A stretch of 64,000 bases of DNA, from the NCBI GenBank assembly GCA_022414725.1, contig CM039464.1, positions 41,358,149 through 41,422,148 on the forward strand, read 5' to 3'. Shown here piece by piece: positions 53,959 through 64,000 of this stretch. Positions within the stretch are counted from its first letter, which is position 1, and every line of letters begins with the position of its first letter. The translations under genes and the position numbers were made by a program. The stretch is from Microglena sp. YARC (lineage: Eukaryota; Chlorophyta; Chlorophyceae; Chlamydomonadales; Chlamydomonadaceae). The notes beneath the pieces are model-generated. The model searched no databases and was not told the origin of the DNA. It saw only the letters and a list, made by a program, of their open reading frames with translations.

Positions 53959-55450
53959 GCACGATACCCAACGAAGTGGACATGGAGGCATCGACCGAAC
54001 TTTTCGATCTGTTGCACGCTACTATTGGTGGCCTGCCATGCGACTCGATGTCGTTGATTACGTACGCCACTGTGATTCTTGCCAACGGGTAAAAATTTCA
54101 CATCAGAACCCGCAGGGTAACCTTCAACCCCTTTCGATTCCGACCGCCCCCTTCGATTCACTGTCCATGGACTTCATCGTTGGGCTACCGAAATCGAATG
54201 GTTTTGATCAGATCTACGTGATCGTTGATCGCCTTACGAAGATGGTCAAACTAATCCCATGCAAAACGACAGACGATGCTGAAAAGATTGCTACCCTGTT
54301 CCACGAGCGCGTGCTCAGCGAACAAGGCCATCCACTTTCCATCATCTCTGATCGCGATGTTAAGTTCACGAGTAAATTTTGGCAAACACTCTTAACTCTG
54401 TGCGCTATCCGACCTGGAATGTCGACTGCATTTCACCCACAAACAGATGGTCAAACAGAACGTATGAACAGTGTTCTCGAAGACACTCTTCGCCATTTTT
54501 CCTCTGCGAATCAGAAAAATTGGGCCAGTCTTTTGCCGAATGCACGATTCGCCATCAACAACTCGTACAACAGAAGCATTCGAGATTTTCCGTTTCGGTT
54601 GCTGTACGGTAGATACCCTCGAGTGGCACTACAACCATCAGATGATGTCATCGCTACGGCACATCAACCAGCCCTGTCCTGGGTCGAGCATATGAATAAT
54701 GCATATGACACGGCCAAGGCAGCGCTTAAATCCGCGAAGGATCGTCAAAAAACGTATACAGACTTGCACCGTCGACCGGTGAAGTATACTCACGGTCAGG
54801 AAGTTTTGTTGAACTCGAAGAACATCAAATACTGGCCTAGTATGACTCGGAAGCTCATGCCCAGATTCGTTGGTCCCTACAAAATCTCTCACACTATCCA
54901 AAAGAGGGGGGAGACCATTGCAGTGACTCTATCCCTCCCCGAAGGATGGAAGATTCGTCCAACGTTTCACGTATCTCTTGTCAAAGAATACCTATCCGAC
55001 GGAACTGGGTTTATTAGACCAAATCCGGAATTGTTACGCACATGCAGTGAACCTATCTACGAGATTAGCAACGTTGTTGATCACAAGATACAGTCTGGTA
55101 CGGTGCATTACTATGTACAATGGTTACACTCAGACCATGTTCACTCTTGGGAACTCGAAGAAGAGTTGTTACCTATGTGCTCTGAACAAATCGATTTGTA
55201 TTGGAGACAACACCCTTCTCGGGTACGACCCGTGATAGGTGCCAACGACCCGAAACCTAAAACGGTTAAAAAACCTACTCACAGGGATTATGCGACTGTA
55301 ACCCCTGATGAGTTTCTCATTCGAAAGAGTACTAGACTTCAGGAGAAGGCTAGGGCTAGAGAAGGGGGAATTGTGGTGGATAACGATCCTCCCACTGAGT
55401 TGCCACGCGGTGGTGACGACTTTCCGACAGATGACGAACGACTTCTGTAG
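53959..55450 (+). CDS. Gypsy integrase with C-terminal chromodomain
   Basis: The zinc-binding N-terminus has H-D-T-Q-R-S-G-H-G-G-I and C-D-S-C-Q. The catalytic triad is visible in S-M-D-F-I-V-G, I-S-D-R-D-V-K-F and Q-T-D-G-Q-T-E-R-M-N-S-V-L-E. GPYKISHTI and FHVSLVK mark the C-terminal region. A chromodomain follows (EPIYEISNVVDHK ... VHYYVQWLHSD ... SWELEEELL), which in chromoviruses targets insertion through histone marks. The frame remains open into the 3' LTR and its last ~26 residues are LTR-encoded, ending at 55,450. An open stretch reaching back to 53,795 is out of frame with RNase H and is not part of the domain. Confidence 0.9.
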
Positions 55451-55666
55451 GCAGTTGAAACCGAGCGAATTGACCCACTGATCAGTGTCTGATCAGCTAC
55501 TCGGGAATACCTAAAACGAGGGTTCCATTAGGGTCTAGACGCGCTGGAAGCGGGAAGGGAGTCTTAAGCCGTGCTTCTGACTCTTAGGGCCGTCTAAACT
55601 CCTGAGATCATTTCTTAGGCTTCCAGTTACAAGACACTCCGTGTTACAAGGTATTCATATACCACA
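55372..55666 (+). repeat. 3' LTR of the gypsy element
   Basis: 295 bp; its first ~80 bp also encode the end of the integrase frame. Confidence 0.95.
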
Positions 55667-55671
55667 TGAGC

Positions 55672-56149
55672 AGTCTTTTGCACCTGACCAGGTCAGTTCA
55701 AAATGGGTCAACGTGGCAAATGCGCTCTGCAGCACTTCCTCGCGATTCGGACGCTGATTTCAGCGTTTATTCCACTTCTTGCCGCTGCTGGTTGCCTCAG
55801 GATGATCAGTCAAAAATTGCGTGGCAGGGACGGTGCCCTGCTGCTGCGAATCCATTTTGGTGAAACTGTGCGATCGATGATGAGTGTCCGAGAAAGAAAG
55901 CAAGGACGCGGGACTCCAAAGCAGCGTGAAACACCAACTTGACGTCACCAGATATAATTCATCAACCGAATTTAGCCGCCCCTTAACTTTCTTTAACGGG
56001 GAGGGGGGGGGGGGGGGGGGGGGGGGCATTAACCGGGACAGTTGGTCTTTTACCTGACCTTGGCTTTTTGTGTTTCCAACTCATTGTTTAGCGCCGAAAA
56101 TAACGAATTCAACCGCCGTTTAACCAGACCATTACCTAGTTAGAAACAA
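55672..56149. other. Intergenic DNA with poly-G run
   Basis: No gene recognised. A G run of about 26 bases lies at 56,001-56,027. Confidence 0.6.
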
Positions 56150-57071
56150 GCTGTCTGTAGAGTAGTAGGAGAAGGAAAAAAAAGGAGGAGTAGGAGAGGA
56201 TAGTTTTGGGGGGGGTCTAGTTTTTCTTGCCAGCTTCTAGCCAGCTCCGTCAACCACCGTAGTGTGTGTTCGTGAACAAAATCGACCATGTCAGGTTGGA
56301 CCCAAATTATTTGAGGGTTCCAATCTTGGAGCATGTTTCTGGAATTTAAGTTTGGGATTTTGACCCGGGTTTATTTGTGTACCGAAATTTCTTTCCTAAA
56401 CGACTTCTAAATTCGTGGCTACCTCTCATGACTGCCTATTTTATTTTTTGAATTATGATATTCAAGGTAGGGAATGGTTCAGAAAGATTCACATACATAC
56501 AACCAAGCATAAAACAAATGTTTGGCAAGTAATGGCATCCAAAACAGGTAATATACAGTTGTTGCACCATACCAGCCCACTGAGGAGGACAATACAATTT
56601 GATCCGCTCAAAAGTATCCCCAAAGACTTATGCCACGCACTCGTACAGCTTCATAGAGCCACAGGACAACTTGTATGCATATTCTGGAGACACTGGGGGG
56701 GACCTAATGCAAAATGGCCCCCAAAAACTATATTGATGTGCCTTGAGCACCCTATCACCACTCTGAAGGCCCAATCTACCCCCCCCCCCCCCCCCCCTAT
56801 AAAAAAACATTGTCATGGTTTCATGGGGCTCAATGGAGCTAGTGGAAAGTTTAGCCCAGAACAATAGTTACAACCCTAATTTAAAATCGCATACCCCCCC
56901 CGAAGAAGACGTCCCTTCCATATTGGGCAACCGTAGTAGGCGAATACTGAAAGCAAAGATATTTCCCTCACTCTTCTAGTTATGAAGACGTTGCTTGCTG
57001 AGTTAGTGGCTAGACCTCGTCAGGTGGACTAGCCATAGTGCGTGTGTGTGTGCGTGTTTTTATGTGTGTGC

Positions 57072-57102
<31 letters not shown>

Positions 57103-58060
57103 GGGGGCTTTATTGGGGTGAGTAGGGAATGGATGTGAAGATGTGGGTTAGCTCGGCAGGTACGTCAGGGTGGGACTTTAGAACCCAGGGTGGGTGTGTG
57201 TGGGTGTGGGGCAGCTCCGCAGGCAAGACTAGGTGGGAGATAGCTTTGTGTATTTGTGGCTGGAATGGGGTTACTTTGGTGCATGGTCTCATTTAACCTG
57301 GAGTATGGTTCCTAGGTTATGATATCAAACTCAGAAGGTTAAATGTCTTGGGAAGGGGGGAAACGTGTGGGATTGAGATCCTCAGACTATTGATTCTATT
57401 GCATCTTCGCGTGAATGGGAGACGCTACAACAGTTCCCAAGCTTCCCCGGTTCCAAACATAAAATTGCATGAACCCCCAGGGCAGGTCAGTCAAGGTTGA
57501 ATCTAAATCACCTGCAAAATAGCACATATAAGCACCTGCACGGCATTTAATCACTCATTTATTACCTTCAAAGCGCCGAATCACCTCGACAAGAGCTCCC
57601 CGATGCTTCCGTGCGTGTCCAAGGTAGGGGTGACGAGTCAGCTACTTGAGCAGGCGCAGGAATCCGAGCCGATAACTGAGAGATCGAAACTTTCTATGGG
57701 ATATATCCTAGTGTTTGGTGAAGAAAGTTCTGGAGAAGTTTTGCGCATGGGGCATCTTCGGTCTCGGTTTTGCCCAGGTTGCTTCATATACGAGGCAAGA
57801 CAGGCTCCAACCGCCCCCAACAAACTCCAACCTGTCACCCACTGTCACCCGCACCCGCTGTATCTGGTCGATTTTGTCGCCGATCGAAGAGTTAGCACCT
57901 GTAACAAGCTTAAAGTGGTGTCTTGTTAACGTAGGAATTATTTTGGGATTTTCGGGGGAGGTCGTTTTGATCGTGAAACACCCTACACTGGACCGGACCA
58001 ACAGTTTTCAGCGGTATGCAGTGTCTCTGCTAAGGATCTTGACATCAAATTAAGTATATG
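56150..58060 (+). repeat. Dispersed segment A, copy 3
   Basis: Shares with A2 the TTTTTCTTGCCAGCTTCTAG...CTCCGTCAACCAC start and with both copies the TGTTTGGCAAGTAATGGC, GACGTTGCTTGCTGAGTTAG, GGTTAGCTCGGCAGG, TATGATATCAAACTCAG and CAACCGCCCCCAACAAACTCC blocks. Poly-C (56,780-56,798) and poly-G (57,086-57,107) runs are present. No intact frame. Confidence 0.75.
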
Positions 58061-59320
58061 GCAGCGCGAGGACCAGATGTAACATGTGGGGAGGCATGAG
58101 CATTCAGCGTATGGCACGCGCGATGCTCGGGAGTAACATTTGGGGAGGTAAAAACATTAAGTATCGGGCTGCGCGATTTTCCTAACCGACAGCATAACAG
58201 CATAAGCCAGCATAAGCATAACAAACAGTACGAATCACTGAATCAGTTACCCAGATGGCCCCGATCTCCCCCTGCTTCCAAGTGAAGAGTCTCTCGAATG
58301 ATGAATCGGGGACAGTTAATTGGGAGCATTAAAAGCTACGAATTTCAGAAACACGGATCATCCAGTAGTGCTGCTTGCAGTAGCAGTCTAATTGTTACAC
58401 TGTTACAGCAGTTTTTAATTCAAACAGAAGAGTGAACCAACTGAAGAACGGCTCATATTCAAGTACAGTCGGCTCATATTCTAGTACAGAACGGCTCATA
58501 TTCAAGTATAGTACAATTGTTAATGTGATAGAAACCTAGTGAGAATCGAAATGGATGACACAATAGAGGCGGTACTCAGCAGTGCATGGCGAAGCGGCCC
58601 GAAGGATCAGTGGGGTCGAGGGCTGCCTGGGTATTTTAAAAGGAACACTGGGGTGGTACTCAGCAATGCGGCGGTGGAACTGCCCGATAGAGAAGTGGAG
58701 TCGAGGACTGCTAGGGCACATATAAATGAGCAAAGAAAAGGACGACAGAAAAACTAGGGGGAATTAATCAAAACAGTAAGCATCAACTTGAGGTAGAAAT
58801 TAGTTGTAAGCAGTACCATGGCTGATCTACTCGGAGGATGGCGAAACTACTAGTAAAATGAGAAGCAGTCAACTAGGAGCCAAGAAAGGGGGTGTTAGCT
58901 ATGCTACCTGGCCAATGCACTCGATTTGCTTCATCGCTTTTCGATTCGATTCGATTCAGATCGCAGAAAGCGACGACCCGGCTTTAAAATGGGAAGCGGT
59001 CAACAAGGAGCTAAGAAAGGGGGTTTAAAAGTTTGAATAAGAGATGGAGAAACAGTGAAGGGAAGGTAACATAAGAGAAAGGATAAAGTACCGTATATGG
59101 TACTTAAGGCAAACCTACAAGACCAGAAGAGACAGTGAAAATGACGCGAGTCTGAGCTACGACTGTGTCGCTGGTTGTTCTTCTCTTTACTAGGAAATAC
59201 ACAGATGAGCAACCAGGTTACCCGGAGCACTAGAAAACGACCAAGTGTCAGTTTCAACTAAAGGACTGAGAAAAACGTAGATGGGAAAAAGACTGAGAAG
59301 GAGGAGGAGAAAAATAAAAA
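58061..59320. other. Intergenic DNA with short local repeats
   Basis: GGCTCATATTCAAGTA repeats three times (58,447-58,510). A roughly 80-bp unit (GG.GGTACTCAGCA.TGC) occurs twice at 58,567-58,720. A ~125-bp unit (GTCAAC.AGGAGC.AAGAAAGGGGGT) occurs twice at 58,868-59,025. A 72-codon frame over the second repeat has no recognisable motif. Confidence 0.5.
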
Positions 59321-59324
59321 AAGA

Positions 59325-60900
59325 AAGAGGGAAGCAAACTAATCAAGACATGAGGACACTTCCCCAAGCTTCTTCATCAGTGCGGGGTCTGTTTGCTGAA
59401 GATTGGGCCATCAGCCGACGCAGGTTAGTAATTATGCTGCTTGTCAAGAAGCAGGTATTGAAACAGGCAGCGTCTCAAGAAGCAGATTCCCCCCCCCACA
59501 CACGCCCCCCCCCCCCCACACACACACACACACTTGAACGCTTCTACATTCCAACATGAACGATATTAAATTAAGGCAGTTATTAAGGGCAGGCGATGTT
59601 ATTTGGATCTGACAGGGTCTGTCTATCTGTCGGTCGGTCGATCTGTACGCGGGGAGGGTCCATTGCGTCGAAAGAAGATTTGGAAGACGGTGAGCAGCCC
59701 GGAGTTGGCTGAAATATGGCCCCACCCTGGCCCTAGCTCAGAGATTCACAACCTCTCGGTGCTCAAGTCAAAGACCGTCCACCTGCCGCTGGCAGGCATG
59801 AGTACGTTACATAACTCAGCAAAGCAATGCCGAGGCAGGACAGCGGCCTTGTCACCTCAGCAGCTCAATCCTTCCCGGTGTCACTCCCCTAGTTTCCGAG
59901 ACACCAATTTTGGGGTTGTCTGTCGCCGGCTGTCCCATTTGACTTCTGCGTTTCGTAGGACCAGGCATACAGTTCACTCTGCCCTCGCCCTGAAGCCAAG
60001 CCAATACAACACCCCACTGATATCATGTTTTGCTGTGAGCAGCGGCTCATAAGCAGCACTCATCTCTGTGTCTATTGTCAGCGTCACAACCAATCCCCTG
60101 GATCAACGGCTGCGACGCAACAGACCCTCTCTACGTTGCATCTGCGATGCAAAACTCAGCGTTCAGAATAACATCAGCATGTAGATGGTAAGAGATTCTA
60201 ACAATATCTGATCAAATTCGATCTGATAAAATATATTATAAGGGTTTTGGAGTGTGAACTGTGATGAGAGACACACAAATAACAACATAAACTAGCTTCA
60301 GCCAAGCAAATTTTCTGAGGCTATGTAACCAAGTTCCAGTTCAAGTTATAAACTACCTGAAAAGTAGTCAAAGTCAGGCCCTCCACCCTGTGCAAGTCTT
60401 TAAACTGTCTAATCCGCTTAGTTTGCTCTTGCTTTCTGTGTGTATCACAAGGGGTGGCTTGGAATTGGAGGACGGTAAAAAGCCCAGAGTTGGCTGAGAA
60501 CCATTGCATGTAACAAAACAATACAATCCTCCCTTTACTTAGTGCCTACGATACAGTAGGAACCACGTTATCGATTGCACTTCTTTATTAGCCCATGCTG
60601 GTAATCTAAAACTGATCTTGATTTTTTGAGGTTGGACAAGTCCCTTTAACCTATCAGGCCACCTCTGCACTGTAGCACACGAAATGCTCCTGGATCACAT
60701 GTTCTCCGTAGCTGCCTTCAAGGCCCTCTGTGCCAGTTCATGGTACCTTCCCTCTAGCTGCCGACTGCTACGGCTGTGCTACCATACATGAAGGCCAGCT
60801 AGGGCTGAGGATGTGGTGGCTTGGCACCCCTGCAAGTGGTGGTTGGAATAACATAACTGTTGGTTGGTGGGTGGCTTGGCATCCCTGCAAGTGATGGTTG
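59325..60900 (+). repeat. Dispersed segment B, copy 3
   Basis: Ordered match to 36,735-37,780 (see there), with extra sequence at 59,640-60,060 that includes a 149-codon frame of no recognisable family. A poly-C run lies at 59,490-59,517. Confidence 0.75.
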
Positions 60901-61200
60901 GATATTTTTTTTAAGGTGTGAAAGGACTTTCACACTAGGAGGTGGGTCTCCCGGCACAAACCAGCAACCCGGAGGATTCAGTTCGAATGGCGTTGCCCCT
61001 CCTACAATGTGCAAAGTAGGCGCACTTAGGAATAACATAACAGTTGGTTGGTGGGCGGCTTGGCATCTCTACAAGTGGTGGCTGAAATAACAGAATGGTT
61101 GGTTGGTGGGTGGGTGGCTTGGCATCCCTGCAAGTGGTGTTTGGAGGAACATTACAGTTGGTTGGGTGAGTGTCTTGGCATCCCTGCATGTGGTGGTTGG
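60815..61200. repeat. GGTTGGTTGGTGGGTGGCTTGGCATCC minisatellite
   Basis: Units built from TTGGTTGGTGGGTGGCTTGG, CATCCCTGCAAGTGGTG and GGAATAACA recur five to six times at ~55-65 bp. The array is interrupted at 60,906-61,030 by a TGTGAAAGGACTTTCAC-type dispersed piece. Single units occur at 37,721 and 61,420. Confidence 0.75.
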
Positions 61201-61219
61201 ATGATGTCGCCGACAACGA

Positions 61220-61237
61220 TGACAGTGATGGTGGCCG

Positions 61238-61268
<31 letters not shown>

Positions 61269-61320
61269 GATGATGATGGTGGTGATGATGATGGTGCCGA
61301 TGATGATGGTGCCGATGCTG
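61220..61320. repeat. GAT/GGT tract
   Basis: Same type of tract as 39,061-39,220, in the matching place of the C2 copy. Confidence 0.85.
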
Positions 61321-61794
61321 GTTATATTTTCCAGGTACCATACAGGACTATAAATGCGCCCGCAGCTTGATGGAGTCAAGGAAGACTTCAAATAAAATAG
61401 TTGGTGGGTAGCTTACTGGCTTGGCATCCCTGCTAGTGCTGGTTGGAATAATGGAACAGTGGTCGGGTTGATTGATTCAATGGTAAGTGGGTGGATAGTT
61501 GGTTGATAGTGGATTCCTGGTTGTTTTTGTCTGACGACGCATCGCCACTACGTGGCCGTTTCTTTGTTGCATTGCGACACATGAACCCCCCGACCCCCCT
61601 GGCTCTGAGCTTTGAGCTCTGTCATGCGATGGCCACGCAACAATTCTGAAATCAGGCTTGAGTGGCCCAAGTAGCTACTCATCCTAGCCACTAGTAATCT
61701 GAAATGAGAAATAATGGTGGATTGTAGCATTTCACTTCGCCATAAGTTTCTTCATCTTCATCACTTGATTCTTCATGCGTTTGGATGCATCCAA

Positions 61795-61905
61795 TAATTC
61801 ATCCATCCATCCATCCATGTATCCATGCATCCATCCATCCATGCATCCATCCATCCATCCATGCATCCATCCATCCATCCATGCATCCATCCATCCATGT
61901 ATTCT
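61795..61905 (+). repeat. ATCC tetranucleotide array
   Basis: CATCCATCC and CATGCATCC words repeat for about 110 bp. Confidence 0.95.
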
Positions 61906-62119
61906 TGCATCGATATATTCATTTCCCAATGCATTCATTTCCTCACAAATGCAATTGCTCCTTCATTGATCAATTCACATCTTCATCCAATCATTTCACA
62001 CACAACCGCACAGGGCTCCCTTAGGCCCCCCTAATGCTATGCAAGCCTGGCTGGTGGGGGGTCATTGATAAATTCACGCCTTCATCCAACAATTTCACAA
62101 ATGAGAAGTGGTGCCCCAC

Positions 62120-62503
62120 CTGTTTTAGAATAGCATCCAGAATAGCACGATCTTCCTCCTTACTCCACCCTGACAGTTCCGTCAGGTCTGCTAATGTTTG
62201 ACGCTAGGGTGCACTGCCATTGCTGTCTACAGCTACAGCTTGTTGGTCCAAACTGTCCTGTGGTGCGTGGGTTGGATGGGCAGGCAGGGGCTTGTGCAGA
62301 AGCTTGACAGAAAGTAGAGAGTCGGTTGAGGAGGTTGGTGCAACCGTGAGTTAACTGCTGTCAGTTGCCCCCCCAGGGCTGGGACCCCTTAGGCCCCCTT
62401 AATGCTATGCCAGCCTGGCTGGTTTTGCGGAACAGCCTGTACAACCTCTTGCACCGAATGGCCAAATACGGCCCGTAGTAGAGGGAGGGGTTGAACCACA
62501 ATA
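62120..62503 (-). pseudogene. Broken copy of the Myb/SANT-like exon (C2)
   Basis: It has matching acceptor (TACAGCAG) and donor (CAG|GTGGGG) positions and 384 bp against 387 in C1. The Myb-like end D-L-T-E-L-S-G-W-S-K-E-E-D-R-A-I-L is kept. An in-frame TAG at 62,204-62,206 (minus strand) lies just before it. Flanking B and C sequence matches the C1 copy, so it arose by segmental duplication. Confidence 0.65.
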
Positions 62504-62589
62504 CTGCTGTACGCGTTGTTGTTGGTAGCTGTGCTGTTGTTGTTACTTGCTTTGAAGGGGCTGAAGGCGCCTGTGTTGTTGGCTGAGGT

Positions 62590-63060
62590 GGGGCCCCATG
62601 TGGCAGGGGAGCCTGAACGTAAAGGTTGGTAAGCAGAGAGCCGGTGAGTGAGTGAGTGACTGAGCGAGTGTGTCAGTCAATGAGTGTTGTTGTATGCTTT
62701 GAAGGGGCTAAAGGCGCCTGTGCTGTCGTTGGCTGAGGTCGGGCACCATGTGGCAGGGGAGCATGTGTGGGTAATTAGGGAGGCAGTCAGTGAGCAATTC
62801 AATCAGGGTGTGGGTGAGTGAGTGGGTGAGTGGGTGAGTGGATGAGAGAGTGTTGTTGTTGTTGCTTGCTTTGAGACCGGGCGCCATGTGGCAGGGGAGC
62901 CTGTGTGGTTAATAAGGGTGTGAGTCAGAGGGTGAGTGAGTGGGTGAGTGAGTGTTGTTGTTGCTTGCTTTGAGGCCGGGCGCGATGTGACAGGGGAGCC
63001 TGTGTGTTTAATAAAGAAGGCAATCAGTCATTCAGTGGTCAATCAGGGTGTGGGTGAGTG
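62590..63060 (-). repeat. Four copies of the intron-end/exon-start unit at C2
   Basis: Minus-strand acceptors followed by GCTCCCCTGCCACATGG-like sequence lie near 62,612, 62,762, 62,899 and 62,999, with GTGAGTGAG intron between them. C1 has three such copies. Confidence 0.75.
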
Positions 63061-63429
63061 GGTCAGTGAGTGTGTGGGTGAGCGAGAGAGTGAGTGGGCG
63101 AGCTGGAAGCTGGCAGTCAGCAACATCAGCATTGACCATGCTCTCACATCAGAGCAGCTGCAGCAAAGGTCTGCCCAATGGCCCCTTAAGGCAGCCAAGG
63201 AAGCGGGACAGAGGTGGAGCTGGAGCGACTCAGACCGTGTGCGGGTGGTTGTGAGAGCTAGGATAGCTTAGAAGCAGGAGCATGAAGGCCTATGCATAGC
63301 ATTTAGTTATATTTCCAAGTCACCGCTAGACACCCTTGCCCTTAGGCCAATGGTCCCTAGCTGAAGCTTCCAGGTGTCAAACTACAACAGACATGGCTGT
63401 AGGGATCGACTAGATAGTACAGACGATAC

Positions 63430-63610
63430 AGATCTGAGGCTTGGGGGCGTGAGCCCCCAGATTCACACCTTTGTCTGTCTGACCGTCTGTTCGAACGTTT
63501 GACCGACCAAGACGAAGCCTGACACGCCAGCCAACTGTATCATAACTAACTGGCTTCGTTAAGCTCTATCGTTTATTTGCCAGCACTCTCCGCCAATTTT
63601 CTGTGGCACT
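63430..63610 (+). repeat. Dispersed repeat family E, copy 3
   Basis: GGGGGCGTGAGCCCCCAG, GACGAAGCCTGACACGCCAGCC and ACTGGCTTCGTTAAGC match 8556-8790. Confidence 0.6.
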
Positions 63611-63784
63611 TGCTATTTGTCCCCCATGCCTTGTGTAGCTTGTTCTTCTTCCTGACCAGACACCCAAACATAGTTTTGCACCTTATTTACTGCTAACACA
63701 TTGACTGATATTTGAGCTACATTGAATGTGTTATATTGCCTGAGCCTATGTATTGCGGCAGGACCCCTTTTAAACAGTGCAAGC

Positions 63785-64000
63785 CGTTTCATCTGAGTGA
63801 GTGAGTGAGTGAGTGAGTGAGTGAGTGAGTGAGTTAGTGAGTGAGTGAGTGAGTGAGTGAGTGAGTGAGTGGGTAAGTGGGTGGGTGGGTGGTGGGTGGG
63901 TGGGTGAGTGAGTGAGTGAGTGAGTGAGAGAGAGAGGAGTGAGTGGGTGGGTGGGTGGGTGGGTGGGTGGGTGGGTGAGTGAGTGGGTAGGTGGGTGGGT
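63785..64000. repeat. GTGA/GGGT tetranucleotide array at the window end
   Basis: Perfect GTGA repeats, then GGGT and GTGA blocks. It continues beyond the window. Confidence 0.95.

Larger units (their letters stand above)
49430..55666 (+). mobile_element. Ty3/gypsy chromodomain retrotransposon (6.2 kb)
   Basis: LTRs of 295 bp (49,430-49,724 and 55,372-55,666) start TGTGGT and end ACCACA, and look identical. The flanks TTAGC (49,425-49,429) and TGAGC (55,667-55,671) match at 4 of 5 bases, a possible target duplication. TGGTTTCTTGAGCC two bases inside the 5' LTR is a candidate primer site. AGAGAAGGGGGAAT against the 3' LTR is the polypurine tract. Coding order is gag, protease, RT, RNase H, integrase, chromodomain. 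At least three frame changes and three in-frame stops interrupt it despite the identical LTRs. Confidence 0.95.

Noticed and set aside
59603..60052. 149-codon plus-strand frame in segment B3
   Set aside because: No motif, not kept in the other B copies, and no splice or start evidence.
61785..62034. Open frames of His/Pro/Ser across the ATCC array
   Set aside because: Microsatellite translation in all three frames.
1..64000. CRISPR arrays, rRNA genes, bacterial operons
   Set aside because: The tandem repeats lack regular unique spacers, no rRNA core sequence was recognised, and the genes have introns.

Overview
This is nuclear DNA from a eukaryote, most likely a green alga. Three things point there: a Ser/Pro-rich cell-wall-type glycoprotein gene (1.65-5.88 kb), a plant-type R1/CDCA7 zinc-finger gene whose five exons join through GT-AG introns in compatible phase, and a full set of plant-like retroelements (two LTR elements of Ty1/copia type, one chromodomain Ty3/gypsy element, one LINE). 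A repeat-rich prasinophyte such as Cymbomonas is possible, but the species cannot be fixed from the sequence alone. Gene density is low; most of the window is tandem repeats, dispersed repeats and transposons.

Layout. 0-6.3 kb: proline-rich glycoprotein gene on the plus strand, preceded by a decayed array of its own exon-2 splice acceptor and followed by four copies of its own stop-codon region. 6.3-10.9 kb: dispersed repeats, one MITE, no convincing gene. 10.9-15.65 kb: R1/CDCA7-like zinc-finger gene on the minus strand, with minisatellites and partial exon copies in every intron. 16-19.6 kb: little beyond a second MITE. 19.7-63.2 kb: a repeating series of same-orientation segments, called here B (unknown repeat), C (fragment of a Myb/SANT-like gene), D (F-box plus ankyrin-type gene) and A (unknown repeat). 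Their order is B1-D1-A1, then B2-C1-D2-A2, then A3-B3-C2. Retroelements sit between or inside them: copia-like element 1 (25,566-31,190), copia-like element 2 (31,750-36,584), an inverted pair of LINE 3' ends (40,733-43,596) and a gypsy element (49,430-55,666). The window ends in a GTGA/GGGT simple repeat.

Genes likely to be functional are the zinc-finger gene and the two F-box/ankyrin genes. The glycoprotein gene is real but carries apparent frame changes in C-rich runs, which may be assembly errors. The Myb/SANT-like exon is open at C1 and broken at C2. The R1/CDCA7 family is known to work with Snf2-type remodellers in DNA-methylation maintenance; F-box/ankyrin proteins usually choose substrates for SCF ubiquitin ligases. 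No operon-like link between neighbours is implied.

The most unusual feature is a pattern seen in every spliced gene here: partial copies of an exon edge plus adjoining intron, usually 100-180 bp apart, are stacked beside the real splice site. Second is the segmental array carrying the F-box/ankyrin family. All homology calls come from reading motifs by eye; no database search was run.
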